Assembly (NCBI RefSeq): GCF_003351025.1 | Contig: NZ_QPCG01000012.1 | Location: 62,001-126,000 of the forward strand | Length of the DNA: 64,000 bases | Origin: Mucilaginibacter endophyticus | GTDB taxonomy: Bacteria > Bacteroidota > Bacteroidia > Sphingobacteriales > Sphingobacteriaceae | Direction: 5' to 3' | In this document: piece by piece, positions 36,099 through 44,385 of the stretch | Layout: each line of letters starts with the position of its first letter | How positions within the stretch are numbered: position 1 is the first letter of the stretch | Position numbers and translations under genes: made by a program | The notes under the pieces: model-generated | What the model saw: the letters and a program-made list of their open reading frames with translations, nothing else | Database searches by the model: none | Told to the model about the DNA's origin: nothing

Positions 36099-36249
36099 AG
36101 CTGATATTTACTAAGACAAAGTTGAGGCATTTTGCCCGCCGAAACAGGATACAGATTACGGATGTTTATACCATTATTACAGGTCGGGCCACTTGCAGTG
36201 CCAACCCATTGATTAATAGCGTAAATTCGGGAATTAAAACAGAGTGAAT

Positions 36250-37146
36250 ATGGATAGCATGCGCCGTTTCAATACAATAAGTGAGTACAATGCATTTAAC
36301 AACAACGAAACCAAACACCCGTTAGTGAGTGTTGTCGACCTGTCCAAAGCCGATCCAAGGCAGGGCTCTAAAATGTATTTCGGCTTTTATATCGTGTTTT
36401 TAAAAGATGTTAAATGTGGCGATATGGTGTATGGCAGAAACACCTATGATTACCAGGAAGGGACATTGGTTTTACTTGCGCCCGGGCAGGTAGCCGGCAT
36501 AAATAGCAACGGCGAAACCTATCAGCCGAAAGGTAACGCGCTGGCCTTCCACCCCGATCTCATACACGGCACTTCGCTCGGCAAGCGAATCCACGGATAC
36601 AGCTTTTTCGGCTACCAGTCGAACGAGGCACTACACCTGTCCGAACGTGAAAGGAACATCGTTTTAGATTGTTTCTCTAAAATTGATTATGAACTGGAGC
36701 GGGGTGTAGATAAGCATAGCAAACACTTGATTATTGCCAATATTGAATTGTTTTTGGATTACAGCACCCGTTTTTACGACCGCCAGTTCATCACTCGCGA
36801 TCATGTGCATCAAGGCATTTTAGCAAAGTTCGAAAACCTGTTGAACGATTATTTCGGATCAGACAAGCCGCAAACTATTGGTTTGCCTGCCGTTGCCTGG
36901 TGTGCAGAGCAAATGAACCTTTCGGCAAACTACTTTGGCGATCTGGTTAAAAAAGAAACAGGGAAAACTGCCCAGGAATATATCCAGGCCAAACTGATTG
37001 ATATGGCCAAGGAAAAAATCTTTGATGGAAATAAAACTATCAACCAGGTGGCTTACGAATTAGGATTTAAATATCCACAACACTTTGCCCGCCTGTTTAA
37101 AAAAAGAGTTGGTCATACCCCCCAGGAGTACCGGTCATTAAATTAA
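36250..37146 (+). CDS. AraC-family transcriptional regulator
   Basis: A 298-residue regulator. The N-terminal half is a cupin-like sensing domain ('GTLVLLAPGQVAGINSNGE', 'ALAFHPDLIHGT'). The C-terminal hundred residues form the double helix-turn-helix ('QMNLSANYFGDLVKKETGKT', 'INQVAYELGFKYPQHFARLFKKRVGHTPQEYRS'). It is divergent from the aldo/keto reductase operon and probably activates it. I prefer the ATG at 36250; a GTG two codons upstream (36244) is possible. Four small hairpins follow the stop codon. Confidence 0.9.
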   Translation: MDSMRRFNTISEYNAFNNNETKHPLVSVVDLSKADPRQGSKMYFGFYIVFLKDVKCGDMVYGRNTYDYQEGTLVLLAPGQVAGINSNGETYQPKGNALAFHPDLIHGTSLGKRIHGYSFFGYQSNEALHLSERERNIVLDCFSKIDYELERGVDKHSKHLIIANIELFLDYSTRFYDRQFITRDHVHQGILAKFENLLNDYFGSDKPQTIGLPAVAWCAEQMNLSANYFGDLVKKETGKTAQEYIQAKLIDMAKEKIFDGNKTINQVAYELGFKYPQHFARLFKKRVGHTPQEYRSLN

Positions 37147-37183
37147 GAAACAAATGCTTACCCAGATAAATGAGTTTTGTCTG

Positions 37184-37276
37184 TGATAAGTATCAAGGTA
37201 TCACCAGCGTGAGATTGGTGATTTAGTTGATTACCGAATGGTAACGGTGTTCCGGGGTGAGATCCGGAACATTTTT
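37184..37276 (+). ncRNA. Row of four hairpins, two sharing a GTGAGAT loop
   Basis: In order: TGATA/TATCA (37184-37195), ATCACCA/TGGTGAT (37200-37222), TTACC/GGTAA (37231-37244) and TGTTCCGG/CCGGAACA (37248-37271), then TTTTT. The second and fourth hairpins have different stems, but their loops both contain GTGAGAT at the 3' side. This points to a structured RNA or a two-part terminator element; I do not recognise a named family. Confidence 0.4.
37248..37276 (+). terminator. Terminator downstream of the AraC gene
   Basis: An 8-bp perfect stem TGTTCCGG / CCGGAACA with an 8-base loop, followed by TTTTT. It is a standard intrinsic terminator on the plus strand, 101 bases past the AraC stop. Confidence 0.8.
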
Positions 37277-37349
37277 AATTTATATGTTTAAAAAATTGAA
37301 AGCATAAAGCTTTTGCATCAGTTCCAAAAAAGCGCCGAATTTTAGGCTT

Positions 37350-38111
37350 TTAGCCTTCTACTTCCAGCTCGCCTTTAGGCGAAATCCAGAAATTATTATA
37401 CCCTAGTCCTATCTGAATGTCTATCAAATCCTGCTGCAGCATTTCAAGCACTGCTAAAAAGTTGTATACAAAATGCACCTTGTTTTCAGACTCTTTGGCG
37501 ATAGCCTTAAAGTCGAGCATTTTATTGATCCGGAGCAGATCGGCAACCGCCTTTTTTTGCTTTTCGATAGTATAGGGATACTGGACAACCGTGTGTTTTA
37601 CTTCCTCGCTGCGGCGCGTAAAATTGCGGAGCATCCGCTCATAAACCACCATCAGGCGGTAAAGGGTTAGTTCGGACAGTTCTTCGCCTGGAACGGCCAC
37701 TTTTTCAACCTGCTCAAGGTCATGCTTGATATTGCCGCGCCTTTCCTGTTTAAAGCGCTCATCTTCCATGGGCCTTATCTCTTCGCAAACCTCCTTGAAC
37801 TTTTTGTATTCGATGAGTTTCCTGATCAGGTTTTCTTTGGTATCCGGATCATCGGCGGCTTCTTCGGTACCGTAACGCGGCAATAACATTTTGGCCTTGA
37901 TACGCATAAGCGTTGCCGCAACGAAAATAAACTCGCTGGCAATTTCCATATTGAGACTCGACATCTGGTGCAGGTAGTTCAGAAAATCATCGGCAATTTT
38001 TGCGATAGGGATATCGTGGATATCCAGTTCATCGCGCTCAATGAAAAACAGCAGCAGGTCAAACGGGCCTTCAAACTGGGGTAACCTAATGGCAAAACTA
38101 TCGTCGGTCAT
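37350..38111 (-). CDS. scpA: Segregation and condensation protein ScpA
   Basis: The kleisin subunit that bridges SMC heads in the bacterial condensin complex. The 253 residues start with the family N-terminus 'IRLPQFEGPFDLLLFFIERDELDIHDIPIAKIADDF' and end with a winged-helix-like segment ('FKAIAKESENKVHFVYNFLAVLEMLQQDLIDIQ'). The length is normal. scpB and smc are not in the window. A perfect TAnnTTTG box sits eight bases upstream of the ATG, implying a leaderless mRNA. The last codons and the stop run into an AGCCTAAAA-type word repeat. Confidence 0.93.
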   Translation of the reverse strand: MTDDSFAIRLPQFEGPFDLLLFFIERDELDIHDIPIAKIADDFLNYLHQMSSLNMEIASEFIFVAATLMRIKAKMLLPRYGTEEAADDPDTKENLIRKLIEYKKFKEVCEEIRPMEDERFKQERRGNIKHDLEQVEKVAVPGEELSELTLYRLMVVYERMLRNFTRRSEEVKHTVVQYPYTIEKQKKAVADLLRINKMLDFKAIAKESENKVHFVYNFLAVLEMLQQDLIDIQIGLGYNNFWISPKGELEVEG

Positions 38112-38118
38112 AAAGGGT

Positions 38119-38126
38119 CAAAAATA
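38119..38126 (-). promoter_or_regulatory. scpA promoter, probably leaderless
   Basis: TATTTTTG on the minus strand matches TAnnTTTG. The predicted start falls at 38112-38114, one to three bases before the scpA ATG (38109-38111). A TTTG at 38142-38145 could be the -33 element with a rather short 15-base spacer. Confidence 0.5.
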
Positions 38127-38176
38127 AACATTTTACAACATCAAATAATTACAAATCAGCCGCCTTTACCAAGCCC

Positions 38177-39469
38177 TTACTTATTGTATGGGTATTCATT
38201 AATCCAATGAAAACCACGACTGTTCAGCCTGAATTTATTCAGATCAAATTTTTCAAGGCTGATATGAAGCGAATCAATACCGCACTTCCCGGTCAAAATC
38301 AATTTGGTTTTACCAGATTCGGCATAGTTAAAGTAATACTTGTTTATCGTATCGGCATCGGTAAACATCACTATGGTATGCGCTTTAATATCTGATCTAA
38401 AAGTGTAATTTTCGGTACTGTCATTCATCTTTTTCACCATGGCACGGCCCGAGGCTCCTACCATCAATTTACGCCAGCGGTTGATGTTAGTAGTTAAGGG
38501 GGCAACAGTATCTTTATTTAACACATAGGTTTGAATATCATAAATGCCATAAAGATGCGGCTTTACAGCAGCATCGCCATATTGGGTGGCAGCTTTAATA
38601 TCATCATTGATATTTGATACTAACAGATAGAGCAGCAAAATATATTTAAAAACGGAAAGCGTAACATTTTTCCATTTAAGCCGGAAACGGTGTGGTTCAA
38701 TTTCTGACGGTGGCGCAGGCTTATTAAGAAAAAAGAAGTTGATGAGCCGGCCGGCATCCTTTGAAAGGAGGAACAGCGACATGAGCACAAGCGTGGTCGA
38801 CAATAATTTAACAGGTACATCAAAGCAGTAATTGATGGCCATAATATTCCCGGCAACCACAAGGCCCAAAACGGCACCCAAGGTGGTGGTTTTGCGAAAA
38901 AAGAGCAACACCCCGCAGCTTACCTCCGCTATTCCCGTAAAATAATTGAAGCCCCTTGAGTATCCCATGTAAGTCCAGGCCAATCCCATAGGCGACGCGT
39001 TGCCAATTGATTGCACCAGCCGGCCTGGTGACGGCGAGGGAAACTGCAGCTTGATAACCTTTACAAATCCATAACTAAGCATGGTTATACCCACATAATA
39101 CCTTACAATAACGCACAGCCAATAAAAAAGCTTGTTATAATTGCGGGACCTACTGTCGGCAATTGACCATATTAGGGTACCTATTGCTGCAACAGTTGCT
39201 ATAAACAAAATGATCAGATAATCGTAAGTAGTATCACCGCTGCCGTTAGTAAAAACGGTTATGGGTTGTGCTAAATGTAAAACATGTTGGGCCAGCCAGG
39301 GAATCAGCGTATGGAACGGTTTAATGTAGTATTCGGCGATAACTTCCGTGTACGGCAGTACGCCATTTGGATTAAAAATAATGTACAAAGTAAAAAGCTG
39401 CAGGATAAACCTAAAAGCTATTTTTTGCGGGGCCGACCAGAAAAGCGGGCTGGCATTTGTCTCCGTCAT
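38177..39469 (-). CDS. DoxX-like multi-pass membrane protein
   Basis: A 430-residue inner-membrane protein. The first ~270 residues carry about seven transmembrane segments with a DoxX-like block ('YYVGITMLSYGFVKVIKLQFP', 'FTGIAEVSCGVLLFFRKTTTLGAVLGLVVAGNIMAINY'). One further segment leads to a C-terminal region of about 140 residues rich in beta strands, probably on the outer face. DoxX proteins have been tied to redox partners in some bacteria; the role here is unknown. It lies upstream of scpA with 65 bases between and divergent from dxs. Confidence 0.75.
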   Translation of the reverse strand: MTETNASPLFWSAPQKIAFRFILQLFTLYIIFNPNGVLPYTEVIAEYYIKPFHTLIPWLAQHVLHLAQPITVFTNGSGDTTYDYLIILFIATVAAIGTLIWSIADSRSRNYNKLFYWLCVIVRYYVGITMLSYGFVKVIKLQFPSPSPGRLVQSIGNASPMGLAWTYMGYSRGFNYFTGIAEVSCGVLLFFRKTTTLGAVLGLVVAGNIMAINYCFDVPVKLLSTTLVLMSLFLLSKDAGRLINFFFLNKPAPPSEIEPHRFRLKWKNVTLSVFKYILLLYLLVSNINDDIKAATQYGDAAVKPHLYGIYDIQTYVLNKDTVAPLTTNINRWRKLMVGASGRAMVKKMNDSTENYTFRSDIKAHTIVMFTDADTINKYYFNYAESGKTKLILTGKCGIDSLHISLEKFDLNKFRLNSRGFHWINEYPYNK

Positions 39470-39674
39470 AAATTATAACAAGGTTAATGGTTTGAGGAAA
39501 GCTAAATATAATAATTTGCGGTAGCATCTGTAAGCTAAATGTTTATAGCCTGTAGCTATGAGGCTATTATTGCACTTTACACCGTATTCGGCACAGTCGC
39601 AAAACAATTAATACATTTATATGTCCTTATTTTAACAATAATTACCTTATTTTGCAGGTTAAATATCCTTACGA

Positions 39675-41612
39675 ATGTCAATGCAGGTACCGGCCGGAAA
39701 TTTATTACAAAAAATAAATTATCCATCTGATTTAAAGCTACTTAATGAAAACGAGCTTGAACAGGTATGCAAAGAACTACGCCAGTATATTATTGACGTG
39801 GTATCCGTTAATGGCGGGCACTTTGCCGCCAGCCTGGGTGTAGTTGAACTTACGGTAGCGCTACAATATGTACTCAATACCCCTTATGACCAGTTGGTTT
39901 GGGACGTTGGCCACCAGGCTTACGGTCATAAAATACTTACAGGCCGCCGGGATGAGTTTCATACCAACCGTATTCACGGTGGAATCAGCGGCTTCCCAAA
40001 ACGTTCGGAAAGTGAATATGATACATTTGGCGTAGGCCACTCATCAACCTCTATTTCCGCAGCATTGGGCATGGCTGTTGCCTCTCATTACAAAGGCGAA
40101 ACCGACAGGCAGCACGTGGCGGTAATTGGCGATGGTGCTATGACCGCGGGTATGGCTTTTGAAGCCCTTAACCATGCCGGTATCGAGAATTCAAACTTAC
40201 TGGTGATCCTGAACGATAATAACATGGCCATCGACCCTAACGTTGGCGCATTGAAAGAATATCTTACAGACATCGCCATCTCAAAGCCATATAACCGCTT
40301 CAGGGACGATATAGCGCATGTACTGGCCAAGCTATCATCTATTGGCCCCGATGCGTTTAAAATTGCTCAAAAGCTCGAAAAAAGCATTAAAGGCACCCTG
40401 CTTAAACGCAGCAACTTTTTTGAAGCACTTAAGTTCAGGTATTTTGGGCCTATTGACGGGCACGATGTAAATCACCTGATAAAAGTATTGAAGGACCTGC
40501 GCGATATTCCAGGGCCAAAACTGTTGCATTGCATCACGGTAAAAGGTAAAGGTTATGCCCTTGCCGAAAAAGATCAGACCAAATGGCACGCTCCCGGTTT
40601 GTTTGATAAAATTACCGGCGAGATCAAGAAAACTAAATACGATAAGCCTCAGCCTCCTAAATTCCAGGATGTGTTTGGGCATACCATAATTGAACTGGCA
40701 GAGCAAAACCCTAAAATCATGGGGATCACTCCGGCCATGCCTTCCGGCTGTTCATTAAACCTGATGATGAAGGCTATGCCAAACCGCGCGTTTGACGTGG
40801 GCATTGCCGAGCAGCATGCGGTAACTTTCTCCGCGGGTTTAGCAACCCAGGGACTTGTTCCGTTCTGTAACATTTACTCCAGCTTTATGCAGCGGGCTTA
40901 TGACCAGGTGATCCATGACGTAGCTATACAAAAGCTCAACGTTATATTTTGCCTTGACCGCGCCGGTTTTGCCGGGGCTGATGGTGCTACACACCACGGC
41001 GCTTATGACATGGCTTACATGCGTTGCATACCAAACATGGTTGTGTCTGCCCCAATGAATGAGGAAGAACTTCGTAACCTGATGTTCACTGCCCAGCAGG
41101 AAAACATGGGGCCATTCGTGATCAGGTACCCTCGTGGTAACGGTGTTATGGTTGACTGGCAGCGTCCGTTTAAAGCCATCCCGGTAGGCAAAGGCCGCAA
41201 GGTTTGCGATGGCGACGATGTTGCGATCCTTTCTATCGGCGCTATCGGTAACGAAGTAGTTAAAGCTATTACCGAACTTAATGCCGAAGGTTATAATCCA
41301 GCCCACTACGATCTCCGGTTTGTAAAACCGCTTGACAAAGCTTTATTGCACGATGTATTCAGCAAGTTTAATAAAGTAATTACCGTTGAAGATGGCTGTA
41401 TTGAAGGCGGTGCAGGTAGCGCGGTGCTTGAATTTATGGCAGATAATGGCTACACCAACATTCAGGTGAAACGCCTGGGCATTCCGGATACATTCATTGA
41501 ACATGGTGATCAACCCGAGCTTTGGGCAGATTGCGGTTTCAATGCCAACGGAATAGCCGAGCAGGTACGCAACATGGCCGAAAAAAGAAGCGTGAATACT
41601 ATTGCATCGTAA
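39675..41612 (+). CDS. dxs: 1-deoxy-D-xylulose-5-phosphate synthase
   Basis: First enzyme of the MEP isoprenoid pathway; joins pyruvate and glyceraldehyde 3-phosphate using thiamine diphosphate. The 645 residues show 'GHFAASLGVVELTVALQYV', the TPP motif 'GDGAMTAGMAFEALNHAG...NDNNMAI' and the transketolase-like 'FDVGIAEQHAVTFSAGLATQG' with its catalytic glutamate. The length is standard. The start is ATG 39675, with a second ATG two codons on. A near-consensus -7 box (TTATTTTG, 39647-39654) precedes it. alkB follows 40 bases later. Confidence 0.96.
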   Translation: MSMQVPAGNLLQKINYPSDLKLLNENELEQVCKELRQYIIDVVSVNGGHFAASLGVVELTVALQYVLNTPYDQLVWDVGHQAYGHKILTGRRDEFHTNRIHGGISGFPKRSESEYDTFGVGHSSTSISAALGMAVASHYKGETDRQHVAVIGDGAMTAGMAFEALNHAGIENSNLLVILNDNNMAIDPNVGALKEYLTDIAISKPYNRFRDDIAHVLAKLSSIGPDAFKIAQKLEKSIKGTLLKRSNFFEALKFRYFGPIDGHDVNHLIKVLKDLRDIPGPKLLHCITVKGKGYALAEKDQTKWHAPGLFDKITGEIKKTKYDKPQPPKFQDVFGHTIIELAEQNPKIMGITPAMPSGCSLNLMMKAMPNRAFDVGIAEQHAVTFSAGLATQGLVPFCNIYSSFMQRAYDQVIHDVAIQKLNVIFCLDRAGFAGADGATHHGAYDMAYMRCIPNMVVSAPMNEEELRNLMFTAQQENMGPFVIRYPRGNGVMVDWQRPFKAIPVGKGRKVCDGDDVAILSIGAIGNEVVKAITELNAEGYNPAHYDLRFVKPLDKALLHDVFSKFNKVITVEDGCIEGGAGSAVLEFMADNGYTNIQVKRLGIPDTFIEHGDQPELWADCGFNANGIAEQVRNMAEKRSVNTIAS

Positions 41613-41652
41613 CGTTCGCATTCTCAAAATAGGGACATATCATTTTTGACAT

Positions 41653-42168
41653 ATGGACGGGATACTTTATATTGAAAATTTCATCAACGATCCCGTCCAA
41701 CTTTTTGATTTCCTGGTAACGAATATCAGTTGGGACGAGCGAATGGCTGCCCGTAAAACGGCCAGCTATGGGGAAGCCTATAACTATTCGCAAATTAGCT
41801 ATCCCTATCAACAACTATTGCCCCAATTAGAAGCTATAATAAATAGTCTAACGCCTCTCATCAATTTTATCGCCAATAACTGCCTCTTAAATTATTATTT
41901 AGACGGGAAGGCTAAAATGGGTTATCACTCCGACCAAACAGATATTCTATACCCAAACACAGGAGTGGCTATAATTTCTGTAGGAGAAACTCGCACTTTA
42001 AGATTTCGCAATATCGAAAACAAAGACGAGTTTGTGAATTACGAACTAAAACCGGGTAGTCTGATATATATGACACAAGAAGTTCAAACAAAATGGCATC
42101 ACGCTGTTCCGTCCTCGGATACAGAAAACAGTAGAATAAGCCTTACTTTTCGAAAAATCAAAGCATAG
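41653..42168 (+). CDS. AlkB-like 2-oxoglutarate/Fe(II) dioxygenase
   Basis: A 171-residue enzyme predicted to remove alkyl groups from damaged nucleic acid bases by oxidation. The iron ligands are visible: H92 and D94 in 'GYHSDQTDILY' and a histidine in 'KWHHAVP' (149/150). The 2-oxoglutarate arginines lie in 'NSRISLTFRKI' (R161, R167). 'TLRFRN' fits the family core. It is shorter than E. coli AlkB (about 216 residues), as many ALKBH2/3-like bacterial forms are. It may be co-transcribed with dxs. Confidence 0.9.
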   Translation: MDGILYIENFINDPVQLFDFLVTNISWDERMAARKTASYGEAYNYSQISYPYQQLLPQLEAIINSLTPLINFIANNCLLNYYLDGKAKMGYHSDQTDILYPNTGVAIISVGETRTLRFRNIENKDEFVNYELKPGSLIYMTQEVQTKWHHAVPSSDTENSRISLTFRKIKA

Positions 42169-42191
42169 CCGATGTGATAATCGGTCATACT

Positions 42192-42521
42192 TTATGTTAA
42201 TAGCTTAACAATTGCATTTGAAACCTTTATTAAGCTTGCGCTTTTTAATGTACCGGCCGTGCGTAATATTATCTTTTTATCAGCTGTAAAAATACGCGAA
42301 GGACGAATATTTGAAGCCACAGGTAAAGATCCTCTCGCAAAATCTGTCTGATCAATAGCAATAGCATAAGCATCTTTACTTTGCTGACTTGTTATCTGAC
42401 ATAAAATAATGTCATCACCCTGCAAGTCAGCTAATACCAAGGCAGGCCTTTTCTTGCTGCCCGATAAATCAGAAAAAGGAAATGGAATAACTACGATGTC
42501 CCCTTTTACAAATCCTGCCAT
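42192..42521 (-). CDS. MazF/PemK-type endoribonuclease toxin
   Basis: A 109-residue protein with the MazF/PemK SH3-like barrel: 'FVKGDIVVIPFPFSDLSGSKKRPALVLAD' carries the conserved GDIV...PF...KxRPALV block and 'DIILCQITSQ' follows. Toxins of this family cut mRNA at short motifs and halt growth. The start overlaps the end of the antitoxin gene by 16 bases, a common arrangement that keeps the antitoxin in excess. The cut sequence cannot be predicted. Confidence 0.88.
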   Translation of the reverse strand: MAGFVKGDIVVIPFPFSDLSGSKKRPALVLADLQGDDIILCQITSQQSKDAYAIAIDQTDFARGSLPVASNIRPSRIFTADKKIILRTAGTLKSASLIKVSNAIVKLLT

Positions 42522-42724
42522 GCCTTATCTTCTTCTGCTGTCAACCAGCTTTTAGCTAACACTGCCTCAGTAGCAAAATGAGTAGAAATATTGTCCATAC
42601 TTTCTGCAGTATTATCCGCTTCCTCAATAGTAAATGCAATAACCTCTACCTGCTTGCCAACAAATTCTTCTGGTAAGCTGATTGATATATTACGATTACT
42701 TGGCTTAACAACTGTCCTGATCAT
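42506..42724 (-). CDS. Antitoxin partner of the MazF-type toxin
   Basis: A 72-residue acidic protein starting 'MIRTVVKPSNRNISISLPEEFVGK', a short beta-rich N-terminus of the kind that forms swapped-hairpin DNA-binding folds. A glutamate/aspartate-rich C-terminus ('TAEEDKAWQDL') would bind the toxin. I chose the ATG at 42722-42724, not the TTG two codons upstream, because a perfect -7 box (TATATTTG) at 42728-42735 overlaps that TTG. The role is inferred mainly from its place directly before the toxin. Confidence 0.75.
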   Translation of the reverse strand: MIRTVVKPSNRNISISLPEEFVGKQVEVIAFTIEEADNTAESMDNISTHFATEAVLAKSWLTAEEDKAWQDL

Positions 42725-42727
42725 AAT

Positions 42728-42735
42728 CAAATATA
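42728..42735 (-). promoter_or_regulatory. Toxin-antitoxin promoter, probably leaderless
   Basis: TATATTTG on the minus strand matches TAnnTTTG. The predicted start falls at the antitoxin ATG itself. Such modules usually repress themselves at this site, but I see no strong palindrome. Confidence 0.45.
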
Positions 42736-42772
42736 CTAAAAGTAAAGGTCTATCCCGAAATCCTAATTACTA

Positions 42773-44359
42773 TCAATGAACCTTATAACTTGCCAAATCA
42801 TTATATATAGCACGGAACGAGCTTCGGATACCAAAAGTCAGCATAGATGTTTTATCATTAAACTGATCATTTTTATCCCTGCGGATTAAACCGCCAAGCT
42901 CAAACCTTAAATTATATTTAGGATTAATTAAATAAGCCACCTTGCCTTCGAGATAAACCATATTGGTAGTTAAGCCCTGCCCTGTATAATTGCCGTATTC
43001 ACGCGCAGGATCGCGATAGCCCTGATATGGATCTTTACCATAGTTTAGACCGTTAACATCGAGACCATAATGTCCATAATCTATCTCGCCTGTAAAGTCA
43101 AACCTTTTATATGAATAATTCAATAAGCCTACAGCCTCACGGAAATTAGCTCCCCATGGATGTCCGATTGGCTCTCCATTTTCAGTATAGTTAATTACAG
43201 ATGTACGTTCTGAGTAAGTATAAGGCTTAACATTGTTTGTTTCAACCAGGTAGTTTAACCCCTTAACGTTAAACAGATTTGCTCCCCTTATACCCAACTG
43301 AAAGCCGTATTTATTACGTGAACTACCCTTACTTGAAAAAAAGCTTGATGACTCAAACTCGTCAAGAGCGAACTGTCCATAAGCGGTAATGCCATCGGTT
43401 AACTTGTATTTAGCGGTAAAACCAATCAACGCATTGTCAGGCGAACCGTTTGAGGCTTCAACCGGCCTTAAAAATATTACCGGGTTCACATAAGTAAAAT
43501 CAAAGCCCCGTTTATGACCTAAATCGTCTTTAGCTGCCCATATTACAGCATCAAAGAAACCGAGCGATAACCTGTTAGTTACATTCCAGTCCAGGTAATG
43601 GAACACACCAAATTTCTTCCTGTCACCATTATCTACCTTTATGGAAAGTGGATCATCAAAATAGGTCCACATGGCCATATACCGTACATTACCCAGCGTT
43701 GCTGTTAATTTGAAGAAGGGATAAGGTGACGCGTAATCAGATAATAATAATGAACGATAACCATCACCAACAAAAGTTTTGTCACGACCGGCACTGATAT
43801 TCAAAAACTTTACAGGGGTATAAGAAACGTTGGCGGTGATGTATGACCAGCGGTATTCATTACCATAAATACCAGCGTATGCCTGCCCGGGAGCTATGCC
43901 AACCTGGTTAACGTAAGTTTGCAGGTAATTGGGCAATACGGCACGGTTTTCATAACCGGCAATATTATATGAAAAGTTTTTACCGAAAGTTCCGCCAAAC
44001 TGGATGCCAAGCGTACCAAAATTGGTATTCTTTTTACCGGAGAAATCGCGGCTAACATTAAAGTCGGGCAGCAGATCGGCATAAAAAGTGGAGTTTTTAC
44101 TTTTCACATCAATTTGGTGTTCGTTAAAAAAACGGCCTTTAAGCCCGTTCAGGTTCATTAATGAATCATAGTGCTCCTTCAAAAGCGAATCATCAACCAT
44201 AAACGGCCTTAGTGAGCTATGCACCCTTGTTTTGGTTGAATAAACATCCTCATTAAGTTTTTGGTAAAACTGGTAATTATAAGGCTGATATTCGGACTGG
44301 GCCTCCGCAAATCCGCTTATCAACAACAGTAAAATAATGCTTGTAAATATTCTCTTCAT
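42773..44359 (-). CDS. RemB-like / Wzi-like outer-membrane barrel protein
   Basis: A 528-residue exported protein (signal peptide 1-20, ending GFAEAQ) with many amphipathic strands, suggesting an outer-membrane beta-barrel. Segments such as 'SWKT'-free 'LNISAGRDKTFVGDGYRSLLLSD' and 'NKYGFQLGIRGANLFNVKGL' resemble Bacteroidota gliding protein RemB and the related Wzi capsule-assembly fold. RemB takes part in gliding in Flavobacterium; Wzi anchors capsule. Its place just after gmd (27 bases), a sugar-nucleotide gene, favours a tie to surface polysaccharide. The assignment is by resemblance and is moderate. Confidence 0.6.
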   Translation of the reverse strand: MKRIFTSIILLLLISGFAEAQSEYQPYNYQFYQKLNEDVYSTKTRVHSSLRPFMVDDSLLKEHYDSLMNLNGLKGRFFNEHQIDVKSKNSTFYADLLPDFNVSRDFSGKKNTNFGTLGIQFGGTFGKNFSYNIAGYENRAVLPNYLQTYVNQVGIAPGQAYAGIYGNEYRWSYITANVSYTPVKFLNISAGRDKTFVGDGYRSLLLSDYASPYPFFKLTATLGNVRYMAMWTYFDDPLSIKVDNGDRKKFGVFHYLDWNVTNRLSLGFFDAVIWAAKDDLGHKRGFDFTYVNPVIFLRPVEASNGSPDNALIGFTAKYKLTDGITAYGQFALDEFESSSFFSSKGSSRNKYGFQLGIRGANLFNVKGLNYLVETNNVKPYTYSERTSVINYTENGEPIGHPWGANFREAVGLLNYSYKRFDFTGEIDYGHYGLDVNGLNYGKDPYQGYRDPAREYGNYTGQGLTTNMVYLEGKVAYLINPKYNLRFELGGLIRRDKNDQFNDKTSMLTFGIRSSFRAIYNDLASYKVH

Positions 44360-44385
44360 ATATAGGTTATACGTTTGGTCTGTGA

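Noticed and set aside
37184..37276. TPP or other known riboswitch suggested by TGAGAT
   Set aside because: The other conserved TPP blocks are missing and the segment lies after a stop codon between convergent genes, not in a leader.
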